Shown piece after piece: positions 7,709-14,866 of a stretch of DNA of 27,643 nucleotides (the first letter of the stretch is position 1; every line of letters begins with the position of its first letter). The DNA is taken from the NCBI RefSeq assembly GCF_024708915.1, contig NZ_JANJXQ010000118.1, positions 1 through 27,643 of the forward strand, read 5' to 3'. The position numbers were made by a program, and so were the translations under genes. Under the pieces are notes generated by a model. It was not told the origin of the DNA and searched no databases. It was given only the letters and a program-made list of their open reading frames with translations. The stretch is from Thiobacillus sp. Lineage in GTDB: Bacteria; Pseudomonadota; Gammaproteobacteria; Burkholderiales; Thiobacillaceae.

Positions 7709-7717
7709 TGCTAGACT
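7709..7717 (+). promoter_or_regulatory. candidate extended -10 for aroC
   Basis: TGC-TAGACT reads as an extended -10 element about 40 bases before the aroC start. No good -35 is seen, so the call rests on one element. Confidence 0.3.
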
Positions 7718-7754
7718 TCGGCGCATTCTTTCGGCCCTTTCCGCGGTTATTTCC

Positions 7755-8852
7755 ATGTCTGGCAGCACACTTGGCAAACTGTTCTGTGTCACCGTGTTCG
7801 GCGAATCGCACGGCCCCGCCATCGGCTGCGTGGTCGACGGCTGCCCGCCCGGCATGGCGCTCGATGAAGCCGACATCCAGCACGACCTCGACCGCCGCAA
7901 GCCCGGGACATCGCGCCACGTCACCCAGCGGCGCGAATCCGACACGGTCGAGATCCTCTCGGGCCTGTACGAAGGCAAGACCACCGGCACGCCGATCGCG
8001 CTGCTGATCCGCAACGAGGATCAGCGCAGCAAGGACTACGGCAACATCGCCGAGACCTTCCGCCCCGGCCACGCCGACTACACCTACACGCAGAAATACG
8101 GCTTCCGCGACCCGCGCGGCGGCGGTCGTTCGTCGGCCCGGCTGACCGCGCCCATCGTCGGCGCCGGCGCCATCGCCAAGAAATGGCTGGCGGAAAAATA
8201 CGGCATCGTGATCCGCGGCTACATGAGCGCGCTGGGACCGATCGACATTCCCTTCGAGTCGTGGGACGAAATCGGCAACAACGCCTTCTTCTCACCCAAC
8301 GCCGCCATCGTGCCCGAGCTTGAGGCCTACATGGACGCGCTGCGGAAATCCGGCGATTCGGTCGGCGCCCGGATCAGCGTGGTCGCCGAGAACGTGCCGC
8401 CCGGCTGGGGCGAGCCACTGTACGACAAGCTCGACGCCGACCTCGCCCACGCGCTGATGGGGCTGAACGCCGTCAAGGGCGTGGAAATCGGCGACGGCAT
8501 GCTGGCGGCGCGGCAATTGGGCACCGAGCACCGCGACGAAATCACGCCGGATGGTTTTTTGAGCAACCATGCCGGCGGCGTGCTCGGCGGCATTTCAAGC
8601 GGCCAGGCCATCGTCGCCCACATTGCGATCAAGCCCACCTCGTCGATGCGCCTGCCCGGCCGCTCGATCAACCTCAATGGCCAGCCGATCGAGGTCGTCA
8701 CCCACGGCCGCCACGACCCCTGCGTCGGCATCCGCGCCACCCCCATCGCCGAGGCGCTGACGGCGATCGTGCTGATGGACCACGCGCTGCGCCAGCGCGC
8801 GCAGTGCGGCGACGTGGCGAGCGGTGCGCCGCGGGTGCCGGGAAGCAGATAG
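7755..8852 (+). CDS. aroC: chorismate synthase
   Basis: Chorismate synthase turns 5-enolpyruvylshikimate 3-phosphate into chorismate, the last common step to aromatic amino acids, using reduced FMN. The 365-residue protein starts [19 protein letters not shown], carrying the N-terminal signature [16 protein letters not shown]. The central FMN-binding regions [14 protein letters not shown] and GVEIGDGM are present, as is the C-terminal GGISSGQ and [16 protein letters not shown]. The start at 7755 is where homologues begin; upstream in-frame codons give an arginine-rich stretch unlike the family. The gene is whole and of normal length. Confidence 0.97.
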   Translation: MSGSTLGKLFCVTVFGESHGPAIGCVVDGCPPGMALDEADIQHDLDRRKPGTSRHVTQRRESDTVEILSGLYEGKTTGTPIALLIRNEDQRSKDYGNIAETFRPGHADYTYTQKYGFRDPRGGGRSSARLTAPIVGAGAIAKKWLAEKYGIVIRGYMSALGPIDIPFESWDEIGNNAFFSPNAAIVPELEAYMDALRKSGDSVGARISVVAENVPPGWGEPLYDKLDADLAHALMGLNAVKGVEIGDGMLAARQLGTEHRDEITPDGFLSNHAGGVLGGISSGQAIVAHIAIKPTSSMRLPGRSINLNGQPIEVVTHGRHDPCVGIRATPIAEALTAIVLMDHALRQRAQCGDVASGAPRVPGSR

Positions 8853-8911
8853 CAAGCAAGCCCGCGGGTTCAGGCCGGACCGCGTCGCGTCCGGGGCCGG
8901 CCCCGGGAGTG

Positions 8912-8939
8912 TTGACGGATAGGCCGCTTGCGCTAGGGT
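8912..8939 (+). promoter_or_regulatory. candidate sigma-70 promoter for the cyclase gene
   Basis: TTGACG (8912-8917) is followed by 16 bases and TAGGGT (8934-8939). The -35 is nearly consensus. Transcription would begin about 25 bases before the cyclase ATG. A 16-base GC palindrome (8891-8906) lies just upstream, between aroC and this promoter. Confidence 0.45.
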
Positions 8940-8970
8940 TCAATGTGTCGAGTATCCAGGATCTGACGCC

Positions 8971-10692
8971 ATGCGCCTGCCCATCAGCCTGAAAATCTTC
9001 AGCATCACCACGGCCCTGCTGGTGCTGATGGTGGTGGTCACCTGGCTGTCGGTGCTCAACTTCCGCCAGCTCAACAACCAGGTGCGCGCGCTGTCGGACT
9101 GGTACCTGCCGCTGCAGCAGCAGGTGGCCAGCGTCGAAATCCTGATCCGCCAGCAGATGGTGCACATGGAACGGGTCATGATGGGTATGGAGGTGGCCAA
9201 GCCCGACCCCGATTTCCTCGCCAAAGAATCGAACGGCTTCGACATGCGCGGGGTCAACGCCGACCAGATCGTCGATTCCTCGCTGCGCATGCTGGGCGAG
9301 GCCGAAGCGCAACAGGACATCGAGCTCGACCGCGTGACGCTCGCCGTGCTGGGCAAGCAGCTGCCGGCGATCCAGACCGTCCGCCAGCATTTTCACATGA
9401 GCTTCCGCCAGTTCCAGATCGAGGCGGAGGAGGGCACCCCGCGTTCGGAAAAGATCGTGCGCGACGCCCTGCTGCGCGAGAAGGACACGGTCGACGTCGA
9501 AATCGGCAAGACCATCGACATCCTCAACAAGCTGACCCAGGACACCGCCATCCAGGCCAAGGCGGAGGAGCAACGCGCCACCACGCTCAACTGGATCGTC
9601 ACCGCCATCGCCACCGCGCTCGGACTGATCTTCGCCGGCTTCGTCACCCGCTCGCTGGTCGACCCGGTCAAGCGCCTGGTGGGCGGCACGCGCGCGGTCG
9701 AAGCCGGCGACCTCGACGTCGAAATCCTGGTGCGTACCCACGACGAACTGGCCACGCTCGCCGCCTCGTTCAACCACATGGTGGTCGGGCTGCGCGAGAA
9801 AGAACGCATCCGCGATACCTTCGGCCAGTACGTCGATCCGCGCATCGTGAAGAGTCTGCTGGAAAACCGCATCGGTGCAGACAAGGGTGAGCGCCAGGTG
9901 ATGACGGTATTCTTTTCCGACCTGCAGAACTTCACCCGCCTGTGCGAGGGCCTGACGCCGGACGCCGCGGTGCGTTTCCTCAACCGCTATTTTTCGCTGA
10001 TGTCCGAGGTGATCCGCACCCGGCAGGGCATCGTCGACAAGTACATCGGCGATTCGGTCATGGCGTTCTGGGGTCCGCCTTTCACCGATGCCGCCGATCA
10101 CGCCACCCTGTGCTGCCTCGCCGCCCTCGAACAGATGGCCCGCATGGACGCCTTCCGCATCTGGCTGCCCGAGATGTTCGGCGTCGTCCACGGCCTGCCT
10201 GTGGTCGATGTGCGCATGGGCATCGCCAGCGGCGAGGTGACGGTGGGCAACATCGGCTCCGAAACCTCGCGCGGCTACACCGTCATCGGCGACACCGTGA
10301 ATCTTGCATCCAGGCTGGAGCAGGCCAACAAGTTCTACGGCACGCGGATTCTGGTCAGCGAAGCGACGCGGAATCTGGCGGGCACGCTGGCCTTCCGCGA
10401 AATCGACAGCCTGCGCGTCGCCGGCAAGCTGGAAACGGTCAGGGTGTACGAACTGCTGGGGCTGGCAGCGGAGTTGAGCGATGCCGACCGGCAGCGGGTA
10501 CAGGCTTACGAGGCCGGGCTGGCGCGCTACCGCGCGCAGGATTGGGATGCGGCAGAAGCGGCGTTCCGTGAATGCCTTGCGACTGAACCGAAGGATCAGC
10601 CCAGCCAGGTCATACTGGAGCGGATTGCGGCGTTCCGGCAGGCGCCGCCGGAGGCGGGGTGGGATGGGGTTTGGGTGGCGCTGAGTAAGTGA
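8971..10692 (+). CDS. membrane-bound class III adenylate/guanylate cyclase with HAMP domain
   Basis: This 573-residue protein is a predicted transmembrane nucleotide cyclase. An N-terminal membrane segment (about 9-29) and a second (about 206-227) bracket a mostly helical periplasmic sensor region of some 175 residues that I do not recognise. A HAMP linker follows (about 228-282), then a short RDTFGQYVDPRIV stretch, then the class III cyclase domain (about 308-490). Both metal-binding aspartates are visible: Asp317 in FFSDLQNFT and Asp361 in DKYIGDSVMAFWG. YTVIGDTVNLASRLE (about 436-450) is the usual later motif. Lys357 in DKYIGD suggests ATP as substrate, so cAMP is the likely product. The C-terminal 70 residues look like a TPR-type helical pair (YRAQDWDAAEAAFRECLATEP). 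The signal sensed is unknown. Confidence 0.92.
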   Translation: MRLPISLKIFSITTALLVLMVVVTWLSVLNFRQLNNQVRALSDWYLPLQQQVASVEILIRQQMVHMERVMMGMEVAKPDPDFLAKESNGFDMRGVNADQIVDSSLRMLGEAEAQQDIELDRVTLAVLGKQLPAIQTVRQHFHMSFRQFQIEAEEGTPRSEKIVRDALLREKDTVDVEIGKTIDILNKLTQDTAIQAKAEEQRATTLNWIVTAIATALGLIFAGFVTRSLVDPVKRLVGGTRAVEAGDLDVEILVRTHDELATLAASFNHMVVGLREKERIRDTFGQYVDPRIVKSLLENRIGADKGERQVMTVFFSDLQNFTRLCEGLTPDAAVRFLNRYFSLMSEVIRTRQGIVDKYIGDSVMAFWGPPFTDAADHATLCCLAALEQMARMDAFRIWLPEMFGVVHGLPVVDVRMGIASGEVTVGNIGSETSRGYTVIGDTVNLASRLEQANKFYGTRILVSEATRNLAGTLAFREIDSLRVAGKLETVRVYELLGLAAELSDADRQRVQAYEAGLARYRAQDWDAAEAAFRECLATEPKDQPSQVILERIAAFRQAPPEAGWDGVWVALSK

Positions 10693-10710
10693 GTTAGGCG
10701 AAGTTGTGTG

Positions 10711-11688
10711 TCAGCCGACTACTGCGGTAATTGCGAATTCACGATCTATACCTATTGAGACATCCCAAAGAGATGCCACCGGGAAGCGAGTAGCCAGAGA
10801 AATGATCGCCTCTCTGTCGGATGAGGATATGTCAGGCCCAAGATAAATGCTCTTCAATTCTCGGGAATGAAAAGTGTAGTCCGTGAAGTGGCCTGTATCG
10901 GATGGCCTCTTAAAAGAGGTAATGCGCCATTCGTTCTCATAGCTCCAATCGGGAGCCTTCGTGTATGTCAAAACATCGAGTAGGTTCTCAATTGCTAGGG
11001 CGTTGTGAGTCGTAAGCAACTGAGCCCACCCATCGGCCGTATAGACGGCTGGTTTTTGGGAAGGGTACGCTACTGGCTTGGCTGCCAGCCAAGCGCTGTC
11101 AAGCGCGTCGTCGCATAGAAACTCTAGGACTACCCCGCGGTACTTGTCAGCATAGTGATACCACATTGCTGTGTGGGCAGGACTCTCGGTCAGACAGAGG
11201 ATTCGGAACTGTGGAATCAAGTCTCGCCACATCGTGCGCAAATCATCCATAGATTGTCCCGTGGGCCGATGCGTTGTAGCCGATTCCTCTAGGCCAGCGA
11301 GCAACTCAGCCTTGAGTGTCGGTGAAGTTGCTTTCTTGACAACTTCAACGATCAAGCGAACTTTCGGCTCTAGCTGCGACGTATCTTCCGGTGGGTGTTC
11401 GATGAGGTTGGCCATTCGACGTGTTAGCGCTTGCACGATGTCTTCGGGGACTATGCCAAAAGAGAGTTCGCGCGGCACGTCAAAGGGGTCATTGAACAGT
11501 AGAGGCGAACTCCATCGTAATGATCGGTTCTGCAGAACGATGGCGGCGGTAGCTGCGGACATGTACTTGAAGAAGCTCTCGCGGTCATGTTTTCGGTTAG
11601 GTGATTGCATGGTGGCGTCTTCAGGCGGGTAAAGATTGCTTACAAGAGTCGGTGTCGAAATTTGTTGCACTTCATTACGATCGGGCAT
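10711..11688 (-). CDS. DUF2971 family protein coupled to an antidote gene
   Basis: This 325-residue soluble protein fits the DUF2971 family, whose activity I do not know. The family-like blocks are RSLRWSSPLLFNDPFD (about 55-70), CLTESPAHTAMWYHYADKYRG (about 165-185) and a WSYENEWR block (248-255). Its ATG at 11688 overlaps the stop of the upstream HigA-type antidote gene (TGATG), so the pair is one operon with coupled translation. The gene is clearly richer in A and T, and less GC at third codon positions, than its neighbours, which suggests transfer from elsewhere. By position it could be the effector that the antidote controls. The E-x-E followed by W-R, with an upstream Arg and a His-Tyr pair, could fit an ADP-ribosyltransferase-like fold; this is speculation. 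The family call is fairly sure, the function open. Confidence 0.75.
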   Translation of the reverse strand: MPDRNEVQQISTPTLVSNLYPPEDATMQSPNRKHDRESFFKYMSAATAAIVLQNRSLRWSSPLLFNDPFDVPRELSFGIVPEDIVQALTRRMANLIEHPPEDTSQLEPKVRLIVEVVKKATSPTLKAELLAGLEESATTHRPTGQSMDDLRTMWRDLIPQFRILCLTESPAHTAMWYHYADKYRGVVLEFLCDDALDSAWLAAKPVAYPSQKPAVYTADGWAQLLTTHNALAIENLLDVLTYTKAPDWSYENEWRITSFKRPSDTGHFTDYTFHSRELKSIYLGPDISSSDREAIISLATRFPVASLWDVSIGIDREFAITAVVG

Positions 11689-11987
11689 CAAGCCGCTTCT
11701 GTATGCAGCCTCACCCCAAGTGCCCGCGCAACCTTGAGTACCGTCGCGAAGCTCGGATTGCCGTTTTCGCTGAGTGCCTTGTAGAGACTTTCCCGGCTGA
11801 GTCCCGCATCGCGCGCAACCTGTGACATCCCCTTGGCGCGTGCGATGTCTCCCAGCGCACGGGCGATCCCCGCTGCGTCGTCGGGCGCCTCCTCGAGCCA
11901 AGCGTTAATGAACGCGGCGATTTCCTCTGGGGAGCGCAGTTGCTCCTCCAATTCGTAGGGGATGAGCTTGTGAGGCATGAGAGTCAT
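11688..11987 (-). CDS. HigA-type addiction-module antidote (HTH)
   Basis: This 99-residue DNA-binding protein closely resembles the short antidote group partnered with RelE/HigB-like killer proteins. The N-terminal half is helical and acidic (SPEEIAAFINAWLEEAPDD). Then come IARALGDIARAKGMSQVARDAG and LSRESLYKALSENGNPSF, with the helix-turn-helix at about 53-73, and a C-terminal strand KVARALGVRLH. Such proteins normally repress their own operon and neutralise a toxin encoded next to them, usually upstream. Here no RelE/HigB gene lies on either side: upstream is a small secreted Cys-rich protein, downstream the coupled DUF2971 gene. The start could be 11987 or the Met three codons later (11978); neither has a strong ribosome site. 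The family is sure, the partner inferred. Confidence 0.88.
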   Translation of the reverse strand: MTLMPHKLIPYELEEQLRSPEEIAAFINAWLEEAPDDAAGIARALGDIARAKGMSQVARDAGLSRESLYKALSENGNPSFATVLKVARALGVRLHTEAA

Positions 11988-12013
11988 TCTGGCCGCGCGG
12001 TCAATATTCCCGT

Positions 12014-12310
12014 TTATTCGACAACACCCTCATCTCCATGACACGTACACCCCGGCTCCTTGCTGGTGGAGTTGTCGCAGCACACGATTTTGCCGGCGCG
12101 GCAGCCGCAGATGCCTTTGTGGGCCTTGCAACAGGCTGTCTGGATCTGCGCGAGTTGCATGCCCTTGGCATTCGCGATGCAGGCCTCGGGTGATATCGAT
12201 GTCTGCTGCGCGGCAGCAGGCGTGCGGTCGACGCTGGAGTCGGCAGCGGCCGGGAGCAGGAAGCAGGCCGGGACGAAGGCCAGCAGGGCGAGCAGGGAAC
12301 GGATGCGCAT
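12014..12310 (-). CDS. small secreted cysteine-rich protein
   Basis: This 98-residue protein has a signal peptide (MRIRSLLALLAFVPACFLLP, likely cut after AAA near residue 23) and is therefore periplasmic or secreted. VPAC inside the hydrophobic part could be a lipobox, but the hydrophobic run continues past it, so ordinary cleavage is more likely. The mature part of about 75 residues has nine cysteines at 44, 60, 61, 68, 70, 77, 78, 88 and 90, arranged as C, CC, CxC, CC, CxC, followed by His91. That density suggests metal binding or several disulfides. I do not recognise a characterised family. A good AAGGAGA ribosome site sets the start at 12310, and a TATAGT -10 lies upstream. The antidote gene begins 26 bases after its stop. 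Confidence 0.8.
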   Translation of the reverse strand: MRIRSLLALLAFVPACFLLPAAADSSVDRTPAAAQQTSISPEACIANAKGMQLAQIQTACCKAHKGICGCRAGKIVCCDNSTSKEPGCTCHGDEGVVE

Positions 12311-12341
12311 GGGAGTCTCCTTGAGAGAAACGGGCTGCCTC

Positions 12342-12347
12342 ACTATA
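12342..12347 (-). promoter_or_regulatory. -10 element for the Cys-rich gene
   Basis: TATAGT on the minus strand lies 32 bases before the ATG, giving a short leader with the ribosome site. No convincing -35 is seen. It could also serve the antidote and DUF2971 genes downstream. Confidence 0.4.
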
Positions 12348-12364
12348 GCCGATCAGGCGCGGCC

Positions 12365-13525
12365 TCAGGCGTCGCGCAGCAGCAGCCCCAGCATCAGCGC
12401 GGCCGCCACCAGGATCGCCGCCAGCAGGGTGAAGGCGCTGGCGTAGCCGGCGACGCCGACCATGAAGCCGGTGAGCACTGGGCCGATGGACTGGCCGACG
12501 TCCATCACCGTGCGCAGCACGCCCATCGAACTGCCGAAGCGGCCGTCTTTGGTGAGGTCGGCGACGAGTGCGGCGGTGGACGAGGTGACGGTGGCGAAGC
12601 CGAGGCCGAATACCAGGCTCAGCACGGAGAGGCCGACGACGTTCGGAAAGACCGGCAGCAGCACGACGCTCGCCGCGCCGATCAGCAAGCCCGGCAGGAT
12701 GACGCGGCGGCGCCCGACGCGGTCGGACACCTTGCCCATCAGCGGCTTGGCGAAGACGATGCTGAGAAGCTGCACGCCGAGGATGATGCCGATCTGCCAC
12801 GCGGGGATGCCGAGCGAGGACGCGTACAGCGCGAGGAAGGCTTCGATGGCGCCGAACACCAGATACTGCGCCGCTTCGACCAGGCTCACCAGCATGATTC
12901 CGCGGTCGCGCAGCACGGTTCTGAGACTCGACCAGAAATGCGGCAGTTCCAGCTTTGCCGTCGGCTTCGGGTCGCGGTCTTTAAGCAGCAGGCCGGCGCC
13001 CAGTGCCAGCACGCCGGCGATGGCACAGGCAATGTACACCGCGCCGAAGCTCGCCAGCGAGATCAGGGTGCCGCCGAGGAAGGGCGCGATCGAACGGCCG
13101 ACGATGGTGACCGAGGAATAGGTGGAGAGCCGTGCCGCGCGATCCGCCGTGTAGCGCTCGGCAATCGCCGCGCTCGCCACGGTGCCGAAGATCGCGGTGG
13201 CGAAGCCGTGGTAGAAGCGCACCGCCATCAACTGCCAGGCGGTTTCGACGATCAAATACAGGAAGGGCGCGCTGGCGAACACTACCAGCGAGGCCAGCAG
13301 GATGCGCCGCTTGCCCAGATAATCCGACAGCGCGCCGGCGGGGTAGCTGACGAGGATGCCGGGAATCGTCGAGGCCATGACGATCCAGCCGATCTCGGCC
13401 GGGGTGGCGCCGAGCGAGGCGGCGAACAGCGGCAGCACCGGGGTTTTCGACAGAGTGGAGCTGAAGATGGCCAGGCCGCCGATGAGGGCGATGAGGACGA
13501 AGAAGGAGGGCTGGGCGGGTTTCAT
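12365..13525 (-). CDS. MFS transporter, drug/metabolite exporter type
   Basis: This 386-residue inner-membrane protein has about twelve hydrophobic segments and the MFS motif A in both halves: GALSDYLGKRR (about 64-74) after the second segment, and GKVSDRVGRRR in the second half. Proton-driven exporters of drugs, sugars or metabolites have this form and length. The two halves are joined by a cytoplasmic loop around residues 185-210 (LLKDRDPKPTAKLELPHF). The substrate cannot be told from sequence. It is divergent from the pyruvyl transferase gene and 54 bases upstream of the Cys-rich gene, with no evidence of joint function. Confidence 0.9.
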   Translation of the reverse strand: MKPAQPSFFVLIALIGGLAIFSSTLSKTPVLPLFAASLGATPAEIGWIVMASTIPGILVSYPAGALSDYLGKRRILLASLVVFASAPFLYLIVETAWQLMAVRFYHGFATAIFGTVASAAIAERYTADRAARLSTYSSVTIVGRSIAPFLGGTLISLASFGAVYIACAIAGVLALGAGLLLKDRDPKPTAKLELPHFWSSLRTVLRDRGIMLVSLVEAAQYLVFGAIEAFLALYASSLGIPAWQIGIILGVQLLSIVFAKPLMGKVSDRVGRRRVILPGLLIGAASVVLLPVFPNVVGLSVLSLVFGLGFATVTSSTAALVADLTKDGRFGSSMGVLRTVMDVGQSIGPVLTGFMVGVAGYASAFTLLAAILVAAALMLGLLLRDA

Positions 13526-13629
13526 CGGGTGGGTGAGTTGGTTTTTTTTACGAATGTAGTGCGAAATCGCCCCACGTGCGAAAAAATCATGCGCATGATG
13601 TCCCCAGGCTTTCCTTGCGGTTTGTGCTG

Positions 13630-14823
13630 ATGATGAATCCTCACCCCGCGCAGGTGCTGTTCGGCGCGTTCGACCGCCACAACTTCGGCGACCTGCTGTT
13701 TCCGCATCTGTTGGCGGCGCTGTTGCCGGGGCGGATGTTCGCGTTTGCCGGACTGGCTGAACGTGATCTGAGGTCGTTCGGCGGCCACGAAGTCAAGCCG
13801 CTCGCTGCGGGGGCTGCGCACCTGATTCACGCTGGCGGCGAACTGCTGACCTGCAGCACCTGGCAGGCCGCGATCATGCTGCTCGATCCGGCCGCAGCCG
13901 CTGATGCCATCGCGCGTTACGACAGCGATCCGGCTGCGGGGGCCGCGTGGGCCGCACGCCAGCTCGGCACGGCGCGCAGCATGCCTTACGTCGTCGGGCG
14001 CGAGGCGCTGGCGCCGGGCGGCAGGCTGATTTTCAACGCCGTCGGCGGCGTGGAGTGGGATGCCCTGTCCGCGGCGCAACGGGATGAAGTGAAGGCGGTG
14101 CTGCGCCAGGCGGACTGGCTCAGCGTGCGCGACCACGTCACCCAGGCCGTGCTGCGGGCGGAGGGGATCGAGGCACCGCTGTGCCCCGACCCGGCAGTGA
14201 TGGTGGAACCGTGCTTCGGTGAGGTGATCAGCCGGCACCGGCAGCAGGGCCCGGTGAAGGCAATCCGCGATGCTTTCCCGCAGGGCTATCTGGCATGCCA
14301 GTTCAGCGCCGATTTTGCCGACGACGCCAGCCTCGATGCGCTGGCACGGGGCCTGTCGCAGGTGGCTGCGACGACCGGACTCGGACTGGCGCTGTTCCGC
14401 GCTGGCGCGGCGCCGTGGCACGACGATCCGGTGCTCTATGAAAAGCTGCAACGCCGGCTGCCGACCGGCATGGCGCAGCTGTTCCCGTCGCTGCACCTGT
14501 GGGATATATGTGCGCTGATCGCCGCCAGCCGCGGCCTGGTGGGCAGCAGCCTGCACGGTCGCATTGTCGCACTGGCCTACGGCCTGCCTCGGGTCAGCCT
14601 CGCGCCGCCGCAGCAGGGCGTGCGCCCGGACAAGCGAGCCGCTTTTGCCGAAACCTGGGAGCCGGATGCAGTTCCGCGCTGCGTTGCAGTCGACCGCATC
14701 GAACCCGCGCTGATGCAGGCGCTGGCGGTGCCCGCCGACCTGCTGCGCGAGAATGCGGCGAGCCTGCGGGTGCGCTACCTGCAAAGCCAGGCGCAGTGGG
14801 CCGGCCTGTTGCCGCCCGAGTGA
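13630..14823 (+). CDS. polysaccharide pyruvyl transferase family protein
   Basis: This 397-residue protein fits the pyruvyl transferase fold (CsaB/WcaK type), which in known members adds a pyruvate ketal from phosphoenolpyruvate to cell-surface sugars. Two family hallmarks are visible: the N-terminal FGAFDRHNFGDLL (about 11-23) and the C-terminal GSSLHGRIVALAYGLP (about 305-320) with His309. The middle contains LIHAGGE and WLSVRDHVTQAVLRAEG, also typical. No other surface-polysaccharide genes are near, so the target is unknown. The start is uncertain: tandem ATG codons at 13630 and 13633 lack a good ribosome site, and a GTG at 13576 is an alternative that would add 18 residues without obvious merit. 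Confidence 0.8.
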   Translation: MMNPHPAQVLFGAFDRHNFGDLLFPHLLAALLPGRMFAFAGLAERDLRSFGGHEVKPLAAGAAHLIHAGGELLTCSTWQAAIMLLDPAAAADAIARYDSDPAAGAAWAARQLGTARSMPYVVGREALAPGGRLIFNAVGGVEWDALSAAQRDEVKAVLRQADWLSVRDHVTQAVLRAEGIEAPLCPDPAVMVEPCFGEVISRHRQQGPVKAIRDAFPQGYLACQFSADFADDASLDALARGLSQVAATTGLGLALFRAGAAPWHDDPVLYEKLQRRLPTGMAQLFPSLHLWDICALIAASRGLVGSSLHGRIVALAYGLPRVSLAPPQQGVRPDKRAAFAETWEPDAVPRCVAVDRIEPALMQALAVPADLLRENAASLRVRYLQSQAQWAGLLPPE

Positions 14824-14836
14824 CTTGGGCAATAAT
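14809..14836 (+). promoter_or_regulatory. candidate sigma-70 promoter for the Lon-like gene
   Basis: TTGCCG (14809-14814), 16 bases, then AATAAT (14831-14836). It overlaps the end of the pyruvyl transferase gene and would start transcription about 25 bases before the protease ATG. Confidence 0.4.
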
Positions 14837-14866
14837 CCGGGGATATCTTCCTTACGGTCCCAAACC

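Noticed and set aside
11689..11901. Longer reading of the DUF2971 gene into the antidote gene
   Set aside because: The added 71 residues are an out-of-phase shadow of the antidote; the ATG at 11688 in the TGATG overlap is the sensible start.
88..13588. TGCGAAAAAATC occurring near base 88 and near 13577
   Set aside because: A 12-base match with an A-run, found twice, with no shared context; likely chance.
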